Position numbers and translations under genes: made by a program. From NCBI GenBank assembly GCA_007050885.1, contig SMYQ01000076.1, forward strand, positions 1 through 16,562: DNA of 16,562 nt, written 5' to 3'. The notes under the pieces are model-generated. The model was not told the DNA's origin and did not search any database. It saw only the letters and a list, made by a program, of their open reading frames with translations. This stretch comes from Candidatus Bathyarchaeota archaeon (GTDB taxonomy: Archaea; Thermoproteota; Bathyarchaeia; 40CM-2-53-6; RBG-13-38-9). Below, piece by piece: positions 7,385 to 14,140 of this stretch (within the stretch, counting starts at the first letter, position 1; every line of letters begins with the position of its first letter).

Positions 7385-7819
7385 TTAGAATTCCATTAAG
7401 TTATACGAAACCATAGCGGATTCAAGAGGCGTTCTTCCAGCAATCCAATTAGCAGTAAAGATTACTATCTCGCTTTGATTAATTACAACAATGAATGTAG
7501 CTTTACCGTTTCGTAAATTTGTTCTCGTAGAGTTGAGAATGGTTGCTGAATTAGGTGGATTTATTATTAACTCGATAATGTCATTTCTGCTTTCATCTAT
7601 TTGGCCGTTAGTATTGGTGGCGTATACCGTTATGATTTGTGGTTGACCAATTGTTATAGTATTTGAAGGGGGTCCGCTGATAACTAGCTTCACTGCTTCT
7701 GAAGAATTGTGCTTAAAAAAATTTGGCCATACACTATAAGCTGAGATAATTATAATGGAGAAAATGATTAAAATTGATAAAACAGTTTGTGCTATCTCAA
7801 CCTTTCTCCATTTTTTCAT
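7385..7819 (-). CDS. Small membrane-anchored extracytoplasmic protein with an Ig-like domain, function unknown
   Basis: 144 residues. A basic start (MKKWRKVE) is followed by one hydrophobic helix at about 10-30, consistent with an uncleaved signal anchor, N-in/C-out. The remaining ~110 residues are beta-rich and Ser/Thr/Asn-rich. They contain VKLVISGPPS...ITVYATNTNGQ and a C-terminal NGKATFIVVIN, a pattern typical of Big/invasin-like immunoglobulin folds, usually about 80-90 residues. It begins 20 bp after the stop of the dehydratase gene upstream on the same strand, with GGAG 13 bases before its ATG, so it probably belongs to that operon. Its role there is unclear; the domain is common in archaeal surface proteins. 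It may be a pilin- or S-layer-associated protein. I do not assign a function. Confidence 0.6.
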   Translation of the reverse strand: MKKWRKVEIAQTVLSILIIFSIIIISAYSVWPNFFKHNSSEAVKLVISGPPSNTITIGQPQIITVYATNTNGQIDESRNDIIELIINPPNSATILNSTRTNLRNGKATFIVVINQSEIVIFTANWIAGRTPLESAMVSYNLMEF

Positions 7820-7839
7820 ATGTTATTGCCGACTCCATA

Positions 7840-9051
7840 TTATTTACACATGTCAATGAGGGAACGTATATGTGGTTCCAATAATGTGATATCTTCATCT
7901 GATGCTCCGAGCTCAAGTGATGTTACTGGGATACCAAGTTCTTCTCTTATTGTCTCTTTCACTATTCTATCGGATTGGGATAAGTTTCTACATCCAACAA
8001 GATTTCCTATTAGAACTGCGTCTGGATTCTGTTTTTTAATATAGGATGTCAGTATTTTTGATCTTTCGATACTTGGAATATTATGAGGCATACGCCAAAT
8101 CCATTTTGCTAGTTCCTTTTGAACATTGGTATGCTCAGGAATCAATTCATAGAATAATGAGAGATATGTGTCGCAGCCGACTGATACTCCACCACAATCC
8201 TCGATAAGATTCCAGAATCCCAGTTGTTGGGGAGCCATACCAACAAAATATATTCTTGGAGCACCATCTTGGATTCCTGGTGCAGTTTCACCATGTTTAT
8301 TTCTAGATTCAATTTCTGTTTTGATTCTGTTCAGAATCGGTCCTGTTATGTCTGGATCTTGGAGATAGTCCCCTGTAGATGCTTGTATTAGAAAGTACTC
8401 TAAAGCTGGTACTGGCACAGATTGAATGGATAAAAATTTGGTGATATCACTAAGAAGATTTCTTATATAATTCCCTTTTTTTATTGCTTTAAGGAGTTTT
8501 TCTTCAGAGAATTCATAACCTCGCCGGCGACTAAGTCGATTGAACATTGAAGATAATTCTTGCTGAATAAATGAGACGGCATTATTATCTGATTCAAAAT
8601 TGAATTGGGGTATTTCTATTGAGTAGAATGGCTTCCCAATCCTTTTAGACATTGTCCGCCAGATTTTTGAAGATATGTCACAAAATCCTACTGCTGCCAA
8701 GAACACATCAATGTTTGAGTCATTTTCTTTTGACAGCATTTTACTGGCTGCTAATAGGTTCCAAGGACAGCAATCTGCGCTCAAACCTGCCTCGATCGCA
8801 TATTTTGAAGTGTTTATCTCGTCATCTTCTGTCGTAACTAATCCTTCATGAAGAAGCAGATCGTAAGGGATTGCTCCCATCGAAAAGATTATTTCTGGAG
8901 GGAACAAACGCCATTTTGCTACAACTCTGGATCCAGTAACACCTATTCTATTCTTACTGTCTAATATCAAATTCCATAATCTGCTGAAGCTTTCGAATGA
9001 ATCGTCAAACCGGATCTTTCTAGATGAAGTATGTGCTATGATATCAGGCAC
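7840..9051 (-). CDS. 2-hydroxyacyl-CoA dehydratase/benzoyl-CoA reductase family subunit (divergent)
   Basis: 403 residues, HgdB/BcrB-like fold. With its partner it should bind [4Fe-4S] clusters and carry out radical dehydration of a 2-hydroxyacyl-CoA, or a related reductive step, after one-electron activation. Recognisable blocks are RLFPPEIIFSMGAIP (48-62), ADCCPWN (92-98), a Cys at 124 in VGFCD, a middle IYFVGMAPQQ (267-276), Cys286 and Cys293, and NLVGCRNLS (350-358). The conserved Cys normally found just before the PEEL-like motif is Trp47 here. The equivalent of CPYIRS is CPWNLL, so the cluster environment is altered. The GTG start is forced by an in-frame TGA two codons upstream. It overlaps the end of the partner gene by 8 bp, so subunits are made together. 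Annotated alternatives would be HgdA/HadB-type subunits; the substrate is unknown. Confidence 0.8.
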   Translation of the reverse strand: MPDIIAHTSSRKIRFDDSFESFSRLWNLILDSKNRIGVTGSRVVAKWRLFPPEIIFSMGAIPYDLLLHEGLVTTEDDEINTSKYAIEAGLSADCCPWNLLAASKMLSKENDSNIDVFLAAVGFCDISSKIWRTMSKRIGKPFYSIEIPQFNFESDNNAVSFIQQELSSMFNRLSRRRGYEFSEEKLLKAIKKGNYIRNLLSDITKFLSIQSVPVPALEYFLIQASTGDYLQDPDITGPILNRIKTEIESRNKHGETAPGIQDGAPRIYFVGMAPQQLGFWNLIEDCGGVSVGCDTYLSLFYELIPEHTNVQKELAKWIWRMPHNIPSIERSKILTSYIKKQNPDAVLIGNLVGCRNLSQSDRIVKETIREELGIPVTSLELGASDEDITLLEPHIRSLIDMCK

Positions 9052-10192
9052 CTCTCACCATTTCAAGAAAAGCCTCAATTTTTGTTCTAGTAGTCCCTAT
9101 ATCCGCTGGTGAATATTCAGTTTCGATCAGCAACGATGGAATTCCAAGCTCTTTTTTAACATCTTCTTCAAATTCCCTGAATTCTGACCTATATGTGTCG
9201 CAAGATTTTAGATTATAATATATTAGACCTTGGGATTTACTCTCTCTAGCTGCTGCTATTACATAATTCAGTCTCATCATGAAGTCCATCATGTGGGCAC
9301 ATGGAATATTGTATAGATATCGATCTACGAGACCGTCCATCAGCGACCCCTCAATGGAAACATCTTTTCGCCAAAATCGGGATCCCGTGCATAGAGCATC
9401 TGCGACTATTTTTCCTCCCGAAACTTCGACGATATCAAGTATTTTTGTGTCTTCAAAGGTCAATATGGAACCATACAGCATCAACCTGATCTGTTCTTCA
9501 CTTCTTTCTATGCTAGTCTTAATTCTAAGTTCTTTAAGGATATTTGTTATCTCAAAAAGAAATTCGTCTCTATCGATCAGATATCCCAAGTGAGATATTC
9601 TGAATATGTCACGCCAAGATATTTGAGACGATCCGATATTCAAACGGTCATATAGTCTTCTCATTCTACTTCGAATCAAATTGTATAATCTTATATTCTC
9701 TTTGAGTCGTTTGTTCGTGATCTTTGTTCCAGTCAATCTCTCTAGATCTTTTTTGAGCCGAGTAAGTTCACCCTTAAAATATTCAGAGCTATGTTCACGT
9801 GTTCGAAATCTATTCGAAACTTTTGGAACTCCGACCGAAAACACTGGTATGTTAAAATATTTACGCCAATATTCTTCTACATTTTTCATACCGTCACAAG
9901 TGCCTGCAACGCAAATAGCATCAAGAAATTTGTATAATGAATTTTCGTTTACTCGGTTTCCAATGCAACTTCGAATATATGGGCAACAATATGATTTTAC
10001 ATATTGCTCTCCAGCCTGCATAGCTTCAGGAATACCACCACTGACTAATCTTATTGGAACCGCATCTGCTGATTTGATCAATTCCTCGGGAATGTAGTTA
10101 CAGAAATATCCAATAATTTTCGAACCATTTTCTTTTTTCTTCGCTAAATATTCAGGGAGATCCTTGAACTTCTCATTCAATGCCTCAATCAA
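9044..10192 (-). CDS. 2-hydroxyacyl-CoA dehydratase/benzoyl-CoA reductase family subunit (canonical cysteines)
   Basis: 382 residues with the full set of family cysteines. GYFCNYIPEEL (28-38) provides Cys31, YCCPYIRSCIG (68-78) provides Cys69/70/76, and CVAGTCDGMKN (94-104) the signature Cys99. VSGGKIVADALCTGSRFW (257-274) has Cys268 and YYNLKSCDTY (325-334) has Cys331. Cys31, Cys70 and Cys331 are the likely [4Fe-4S] ligands by family analogy. The protein receives an electron from the ATP-driven activase encoded at 11575. The start is TTG at 10192: TGA lies seven codons upstream with no ATG or GTG between, and GTGA sits 7 bases before the TTG. It heads the minus-strand operon, divergent from the membrane Fe-S protein gene. 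Substrates in the family include lactoyl-, 2-hydroxyglutaryl-, phenyllactyl- and benzoyl-CoA. Confidence 0.87.
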   Translation of the reverse strand: MIEALNEKFKDLPEYLAKKKENGSKIIGYFCNYIPEELIKSADAVPIRLVSGGIPEAMQAGEQYVKSYCCPYIRSCIGNRVNENSLYKFLDAICVAGTCDGMKNVEEYWRKYFNIPVFSVGVPKVSNRFRTREHSSEYFKGELTRLKKDLERLTGTKITNKRLKENIRLYNLIRSRMRRLYDRLNIGSSQISWRDIFRISHLGYLIDRDEFLFEITNILKELRIKTSIERSEEQIRLMLYGSILTFEDTKILDIVEVSGGKIVADALCTGSRFWRKDVSIEGSLMDGLVDRYLYNIPCAHMMDFMMRLNYVIAAARESKSQGLIYYNLKSCDTYRSEFREFEEDVKKELGIPSLLIETEYSPADIGTTRTKIEAFLEMVRGA

Positions 10193-10210
10193 AGATAGGT
10201 CACTCTCTCC

Positions 10211-10264
10211 TCACAGAATATTGTAATAATCGATTGTGATAGATGGATTTGCATCATTAATCAC
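10211..10264. promoter_or_regulatory. Spaced TGTGA/TCACA half-sites in the divergent dehydratase/Fe-S protein gap
   Basis: TCACA (10211-10215), TGTGAT (10235-10240) and ATCAC (10260-10264) form two overlapping inverted pairs about 25 bp apart. GATG/CATC pairing inside the second pair could extend it into an imperfect hairpin. It sits within 20-75 bp of the dehydratase start. Possibly a regulator site shared by both operons; chance is not excluded. Confidence 0.3.
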
Positions 10265-10336
10265 TGTCCAAGGCAAAGCTCTTTCTATTCAAGCGTGTTC
10301 AAACCTTCTATTGCTTGATTTCCTATATGACAAGAG

Positions 10337-10347
10337 TTATATTTTTT
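10337..10347 (+). promoter_or_regulatory. Candidate archaeal TATA box for the membrane Fe-S protein-activase operon
   Basis: TTATATTTTTT lies with its centre about 29 bases before the ATG at 10371. No Shine-Dalgarno-like sequence lies between, so the mRNA is predicted to be leaderless or nearly so. Confidence 0.5.
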
Positions 10348-10370
10348 AATCTATCTCATGTCTAACCACT

Positions 10371-11531
10371 ATGGAACCAGCAACCAGTACCCGTAATGCC
10401 ATTATTGCAGCAGTAGCAGTGGCTATTTTCTCATTTGTCCTATATGTTAGACCTTATTTTATCGTTGGATTATTAGCTGGAGTTCTAATTGGGTCTGCAA
10501 CTTATTGGGTTTTACGTGCTCGAGAAGTACAACATATTAGAAGATCAATTCTAATTTTCTTTTCAACTGTTGTATGGGTGGGATTCTTCGCTATTCTTAG
10601 CTGGATCGGTTGGTTATCATTAACCCAATGGGTTAGTGACCATCTAAGAGTTTACTATTTCCAGGGAGCTCCTATGTATGGGACTACAATAATTCCGTGC
10701 ACTCGAACACTTCCAGAGATTACTCTTGGATTAGCGGTTTATGGATCTGAGTCACAACCAGGAGCAATGCTTCATTGGCCAACAACTTTGGTTATGCTAA
10801 TAATGGTAATGGTACCATTTGTAGCTACAGCTGTTGTTTTTGGAAGAGGTTGGTGCGGTTGGATATGTTTCTTTGGTGGTACTGTGGAGACATTCATACA
10901 TGGAACAAAGGAAAGATGGAAACTTAGAATAACTAGAACCACCTTCCACCCCCCTCGTGGAGAACCTTTCTTAGGTGGATTAAAAGAAGAAATCAAAGAT
11001 GTCAAGTACGGTATCGCCGTGGCACTGCTCTTAGTGGCTCTTGGAGCACTAGTTCCCATAATATGTTTAGTCTGCTGGACTTTCCTAATACAGTACATAT
11101 GGCTTGGAATAGCTTTCATAGCTATAGTCGCAATCTTTGTCATAGTATTGCCGATAATGACAAAGAAAAGATGGTTCTGTATTCTATGTCCAGTTGGTGG
11201 TATGATAAATCTAGTTGAGAGTTTAAGTCCTTTCAGAGTTAGAGTAGACATGGATAAGTGTGATAAGTGCTATGACTGCATGCATGTCTGTCATACTTAC
11301 GCTATGACACCTAAGGCTATCGAAGAAAAGGGAAAACCTAATCTTGACTGCACAAAATGTGGAAAATGTATAGAGGTCTGCCCCAGAGAATGTATAGATC
11401 TATACTTGAGAGGTACCAACGTCAAGATCAGATCATGGTTTTTCCCACTTGCTATTGCAGCAACAGCAGCTTGGTACGTCTGGTTTGTTTTCGCTCTTAT
11501 CCAATTGGTACCTGCACTAATACCAATCTAA
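10371..11531 (+). CDS. Multi-spanning membrane 4Fe-4S protein, NapH/CcoG-like polyferredoxin
   Basis: 386 residues: about seven membrane helices (near 10-27, 30-48, 59-86, 134-157, 212-233, 238-263, 357-384) plus a cytoplasmic two-cluster ferredoxin domain. NapH-type cysteine pairs are present: GWCGWIC (C162, C166) after helix 4 and CILCP (C270, C273) after helix 6. Ferredoxin cluster one is C297, C300, C303, C307 followed by His instead of the usual Pro. Cluster two is C327, C330, C333, C337 followed by Pro. An extra C232/C235 pair lies in helix 5. NapH relatives pass electrons from quinol or other membrane donors. The activase gene follows by 43 bp, so I infer that this protein feeds low-potential electrons, perhaps using the ion gradient, to activase and dehydratase. 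No haem or flavin motif is visible. Confidence 0.85.
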   Translation: MEPATSTRNAIIAAVAVAIFSFVLYVRPYFIVGLLAGVLIGSATYWVLRAREVQHIRRSILIFFSTVVWVGFFAILSWIGWLSLTQWVSDHLRVYYFQGAPMYGTTIIPCTRTLPEITLGLAVYGSESQPGAMLHWPTTLVMLIMVMVPFVATAVVFGRGWCGWICFFGGTVETFIHGTKERWKLRITRTTFHPPRGEPFLGGLKEEIKDVKYGIAVALLLVALGALVPIICLVCWTFLIQYIWLGIAFIAIVAIFVIVLPIMTKKRWFCILCPVGGMINLVESLSPFRVRVDMDKCDKCYDCMHVCHTYAMTPKAIEEKGKPNLDCTKCGKCIEVCPRECIDLYLRGTNVKIRSWFFPLAIAATAAWYVWFVFALIQLVPALIPI

Positions 11532-11574
11532 ACTAACTGAAGTTCATAGTATATCGAAACAGGAGTTTTAATAA

Positions 11575-12369
11575 ATGGGAATACTGGCAGCTGGAGTGGA
11601 CATAGGAAGTACGACAGCAAAGTCGTCAATTATGTTCAATGATGAAATTCATTTTGGACCAATATTATCAACTGGCGCAAATCCAACCGAAGCTGGAGAA
11701 AGAGTACTCAAAGAGACAATATCAAAAGTGAATATGGATGAGGTAGATAGAAAATATATTGTGGCAACTGGCTACGGAAGAGTCAAGGCTCCTTTTGCAG
11801 ATGAAACTGTTACTGAGATATCATGTCACGGACGTGGCGCACGCCATATTGCACCTAACGTTCACACTGTAATCGATATTGGAGGTCAGGATTCTAAAGC
11901 AATAGCACTTGGTGAAGATGGTAAAGTAATAGATTTTGCTCTCAATGATAAATGTGCGGCCGGTACAGGCAGATTCTTAGAATTTACATCAAAACTTGTT
12001 TTAGAGGTCCCTCTCGAAGATTTGGGAAAACTTTCAATGAATTCAGATAATCCAGCAAAAATATCAAGCACATGTACTGTGTTCGCTTTAACAGAGATCG
12101 TCTCATTACTTGCCGAAGGAACTAGCAAGGAAGACATCATCGCTGGACTTCATAATGCGATCTCACAAAGAGTTGCGACGATGGGAAAAAAAGTCGGTAT
12201 CCGACCAGAAGTGATGTTAACTGGTGGCGTATCAAAAAATCTTGGTCTAAGATCTGCTTTATCTAGAGACCTTGGCGTCCCAATTCATATTCCAGAAAAA
12301 ATTGATCCTCAACTAGTAGGTGCTTTAGGCGCGGCAATCATAGCAAAAAGCCGTTTAGAAAAAAGTTAG
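11575..12369 (+). CDS. hgdC: ATP-dependent activator of 2-hydroxyacyl-CoA dehydratase (HgdC/BcrA-D family, ASKHA fold)
   Basis: 264 residues, the usual size for HgdC-type activators. These are homodimers with a single bridging [4Fe-4S] cluster that inject one electron into the dehydratase on ATP hydrolysis. VDIGSTTAK (8-16) is the ASKHA phosphate-1 motif and DIGGQDSK (101-108) the phosphate-2 motif. NDKCAAGTGRFLE (124-136) and SSTCTVF (164-170) supply Cys127 and Cys167, the two cluster ligands each subunit contributes. LTGGVSKN (215-222) is the adenosine motif. The ATG is preceded by AGGAG at 11561-11565. It is the second gene after the membrane Fe-S protein and diverges from the two dehydratase subunits, so all parts of one system are within 4.5 kb. 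BcrA/D-type activators of benzoyl-CoA reductase look similar, but a single small activase favours the dehydratase type. Confidence 0.93.
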   Translation: MGILAAGVDIGSTTAKSSIMFNDEIHFGPILSTGANPTEAGERVLKETISKVNMDEVDRKYIVATGYGRVKAPFADETVTEISCHGRGARHIAPNVHTVIDIGGQDSKAIALGEDGKVIDFALNDKCAAGTGRFLEFTSKLVLEVPLEDLGKLSMNSDNPAKISSTCTVFALTEIVSLLAEGTSKEDIIAGLHNAISQRVATMGKKVGIRPEVMLTGGVSKNLGLRSALSRDLGVPIHIPEKIDPQLVGALGAAIIAKSRLEKS

Positions 12370-12377
12370 AACTGAAA

Positions 12378-12581
12378 TTATTCTCCTTCATACCATTCTT
12401 TACTTTTAGGTCTCTTAGTAGCCTTTGCAACCAAAATTATACTTATCATAGCGGCAATACACAAAATCACTACTACTGATAGAAAATACTCAGATTCTTG
12501 GATAATAATTGCGACAATAATTACGCTAACACACCATGTCACTGCATTACCTAAAATTACTGTCTCAAAATCAAAATTCAA
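12378..12581 (-). CDS. Small two-helix membrane protein, unknown
   Basis: 67 residues with two hydrophobic segments (about 8-27 and 32-51) and a charged C-terminal tail, KATKRPKSKEWYEGE. I do not recognise a family. The only near start is a TTG at 12581; the frame is open back to TAA at 12615-12617 with no ATG or GTG. A TATTAAATATC-like stretch on the minus strand about 33 bases upstream could be its promoter. It converges on the activase gene with an 8-bp gap. The weak start and small size make it a tentative gene, though the intergenic space is otherwise unexplained. Confidence 0.45.
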   Translation of the reverse strand: MNFDFETVILGNAVTWCVSVIIVAIIIQESEYFLSVVVILCIAAMISIILVAKATKRPKSKEWYEGE

Positions 12582-12686
12582 TATGAATCGATAGTTTGTT
12601 CTCTTAATAGATATTTAATACTTGGCTCATTAAATTGTAACAAACAAGAATTTGATGAGTAATAACGAAATCAATGGATAACGTCA

Positions 12687-12697
12687 TTTTTTATATA
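12687..12697 (+). promoter_or_regulatory. Strong archaeal-type TATA box for the membrane carrier gene
   Basis: TTTTTTATATA, with core TTTATATA at 12690-12697, is close to the archaeal consensus. Transcription start would fall near 12719, leaving a leader of about 22-31 bases before the TTG/GTG start. Confidence 0.6.
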
Positions 12698-12740
12698 GAT
12701 TTCCATCATATGCTGAAGTTAAATTCAATCCTGAAAGAGA

Positions 12741-14060
12741 TTGTTTGATGTGACTACCAAACTAATATCTCTACTAGTTTTAGAGTCCTTTTTCTACGGA
12801 ATATCTTCAGCACTTACAACAGGCGTTCTATTCGTTTATGTTGTATCTATTGGAGGAGGAGTCGGAGGTATATCCCTAGTCGTGGGCGTAGCGGGAGTAA
12901 CTAAACTTCTAATCCATTTAATAATATACAAATTTCCAAAAATCCTACTAACAAAAGTAAAATTCAATTTTCTTATTCAACATGCAGTAGATCGAATCAT
13001 ATTTCTTTTCATTCCTTTTACTCAAGACGTTGGAGTTATCGCTTTAATCTATGCATGTGCGGCAGCCACACCAACAACAGCTTTCACAAATCTCGCCATA
13101 TTTGGTTCCTTATCAGAAGATGAGATAAAAGATGTAACTGCCAAACGAACGGCAGCATTAGGCTTCTCTAGCATAATTGGTTATGGAATGGCAATATTCT
13201 TACTCGCATTCATGCCTGCAGATGTAAAATTTCTATACATCTTTGTATTAGGCGCCGGAATAGGACTGTTAGCAACCTTAACAGTCTCTATGATGAAATT
13301 GTCACATCTTGAAAAAGTGAAGATGCCCAAATCTATTAAGCAACCAGAGAGACTGTTTTCCACATCGACATATTTTGTAGCCATCTTTGCTGGGAATTAT
13401 CTTCTTACAGTAGTCTGGGTCCCATACGTTATGGATTATCTGAAAGGCCCAGATTATCTGGCAATATCCATGTATCTTGCAACAATGCTAACAAGCGTAG
13501 TGGCATCAGTTATCTGTAAAGGTTGGCCTTTCAAGAGACTAAGATACGGTGTAGGTTTGGATGCATCGACTCCCATATTAGCTTTAGCCACACCTTTTGC
13601 AATAATACATCCGCTACTATCTTTATTTTCATCTTTCACTTACACTGCTTCTAATTTTATTGGCAACTTTCTATTTGCAGGTTACAATAGATGGCTAGGT
13701 GCAATCAAATCTAGTATGTTAATTGTGATCATTATGTGCTTGGCGAATATTTTGATCTCGCCTATGAGCTTATTAGTTAATGGAAATTATTTCTATCTTT
13801 TCTTGATAGTTTTTGGAATAAAATTGTTCGCTTTCGTTTTATCTACTACTACTATTCCAGAAGTCGCTGCCATACCTGAAGATGAGGCCCTTGCTAACTC
13901 TTACTTAATGTATAATAAAACTATGTCAGTACACTATGCCTCATTACGATTCTCCAAGGAAACTTTATTGCTGGTTTCTAGATTGCTTTTTCTTACAATA
14001 AGCTTCTTAGCATTATACTTTATCTATAGATTGCTATACATTTTAATGCATCGAGTTTGA
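12741..14060 (+). CDS. Polytopic membrane protein, divergent MFS-like transporter
   Basis: 439 residues, with 11-12 predicted hydrophobic helices in two halves joined by a basic loop near residues 190-215 (HLEKVKMPKSIKQPERL). The layout is that of a Major Facilitator carrier, but the usual G-x3-D-R/K-x-G motif between helices 2 and 3 is not evident (the loop reads IYKFPKILLTKVK). The family call is therefore tentative and the substrate unknown. Starts: TTG at 12741 or GTG at 12750, both in frame; GAAAGAGA at 12733-12740 suits GTG better by spacing. An ATG at 12748 is out of frame and stops immediately. It sits 80 bp upstream of the LarA-family gene on the same strand, so it may import or export the racemase substrate. 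Confidence 0.7.
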   Translation: MFDVTTKLISLLVLESFFYGISSALTTGVLFVYVVSIGGGVGGISLVVGVAGVTKLLIHLIIYKFPKILLTKVKFNFLIQHAVDRIIFLFIPFTQDVGVIALIYACAAATPTTAFTNLAIFGSLSEDEIKDVTAKRTAALGFSSIIGYGMAIFLLAFMPADVKFLYIFVLGAGIGLLATLTVSMMKLSHLEKVKMPKSIKQPERLFSTSTYFVAIFAGNYLLTVVWVPYVMDYLKGPDYLAISMYLATMLTSVVASVICKGWPFKRLRYGVGLDASTPILALATPFAIIHPLLSLFSSFTYTASNFIGNFLFAGYNRWLGAIKSSMLIVIIMCLANILISPMSLLVNGNYFYLFLIVFGIKLFAFVLSTTTIPEVAAIPEDEALANSYLMYNKTMSVHYASLRFSKETLLLVSRLLFLTISFLALYFIYRLLYILMHRV

Positions 14061-14140
14061 AGCTCGCCAGAATTTATTTAGGAATTATCGAAATATCAAT
14101 TTTTTAAGTGTGTTATTTGTCTTCATTAAAGTGAAGAGCA

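Noticed and set aside
9681..10097. 138-codon plus-strand open frame within the dehydratase subunit gene
   Set aside because: Fully antisense to a gene with conserved cysteine motifs; no independent evidence of coding.
10211..10239. A CRP-type cAMP-receptor site from TCACA/TGTGA
   Set aside because: The half-sites are in the reverse order and 19 bp apart, unlike the TGTGA-N6-TCACA arrangement of CRP, so it is kept only as an unassigned repeat.
10772..11251. 159-codon minus-strand open frame within the membrane Fe-S gene
   Set aside because: Fully antisense to a gene with clear motif-level support, with no promoter, ribosome site or recognisable domain.
7840..12369. A benzoyl-CoA reductase (four-subunit BcrABCD) locus
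   Set aside because: Only one small activase and two larger subunits are present, with no two-activase pair, ferredoxin gene or aromatic-ring genes nearby. The dehydratase type fits better, though substrate is unproven.
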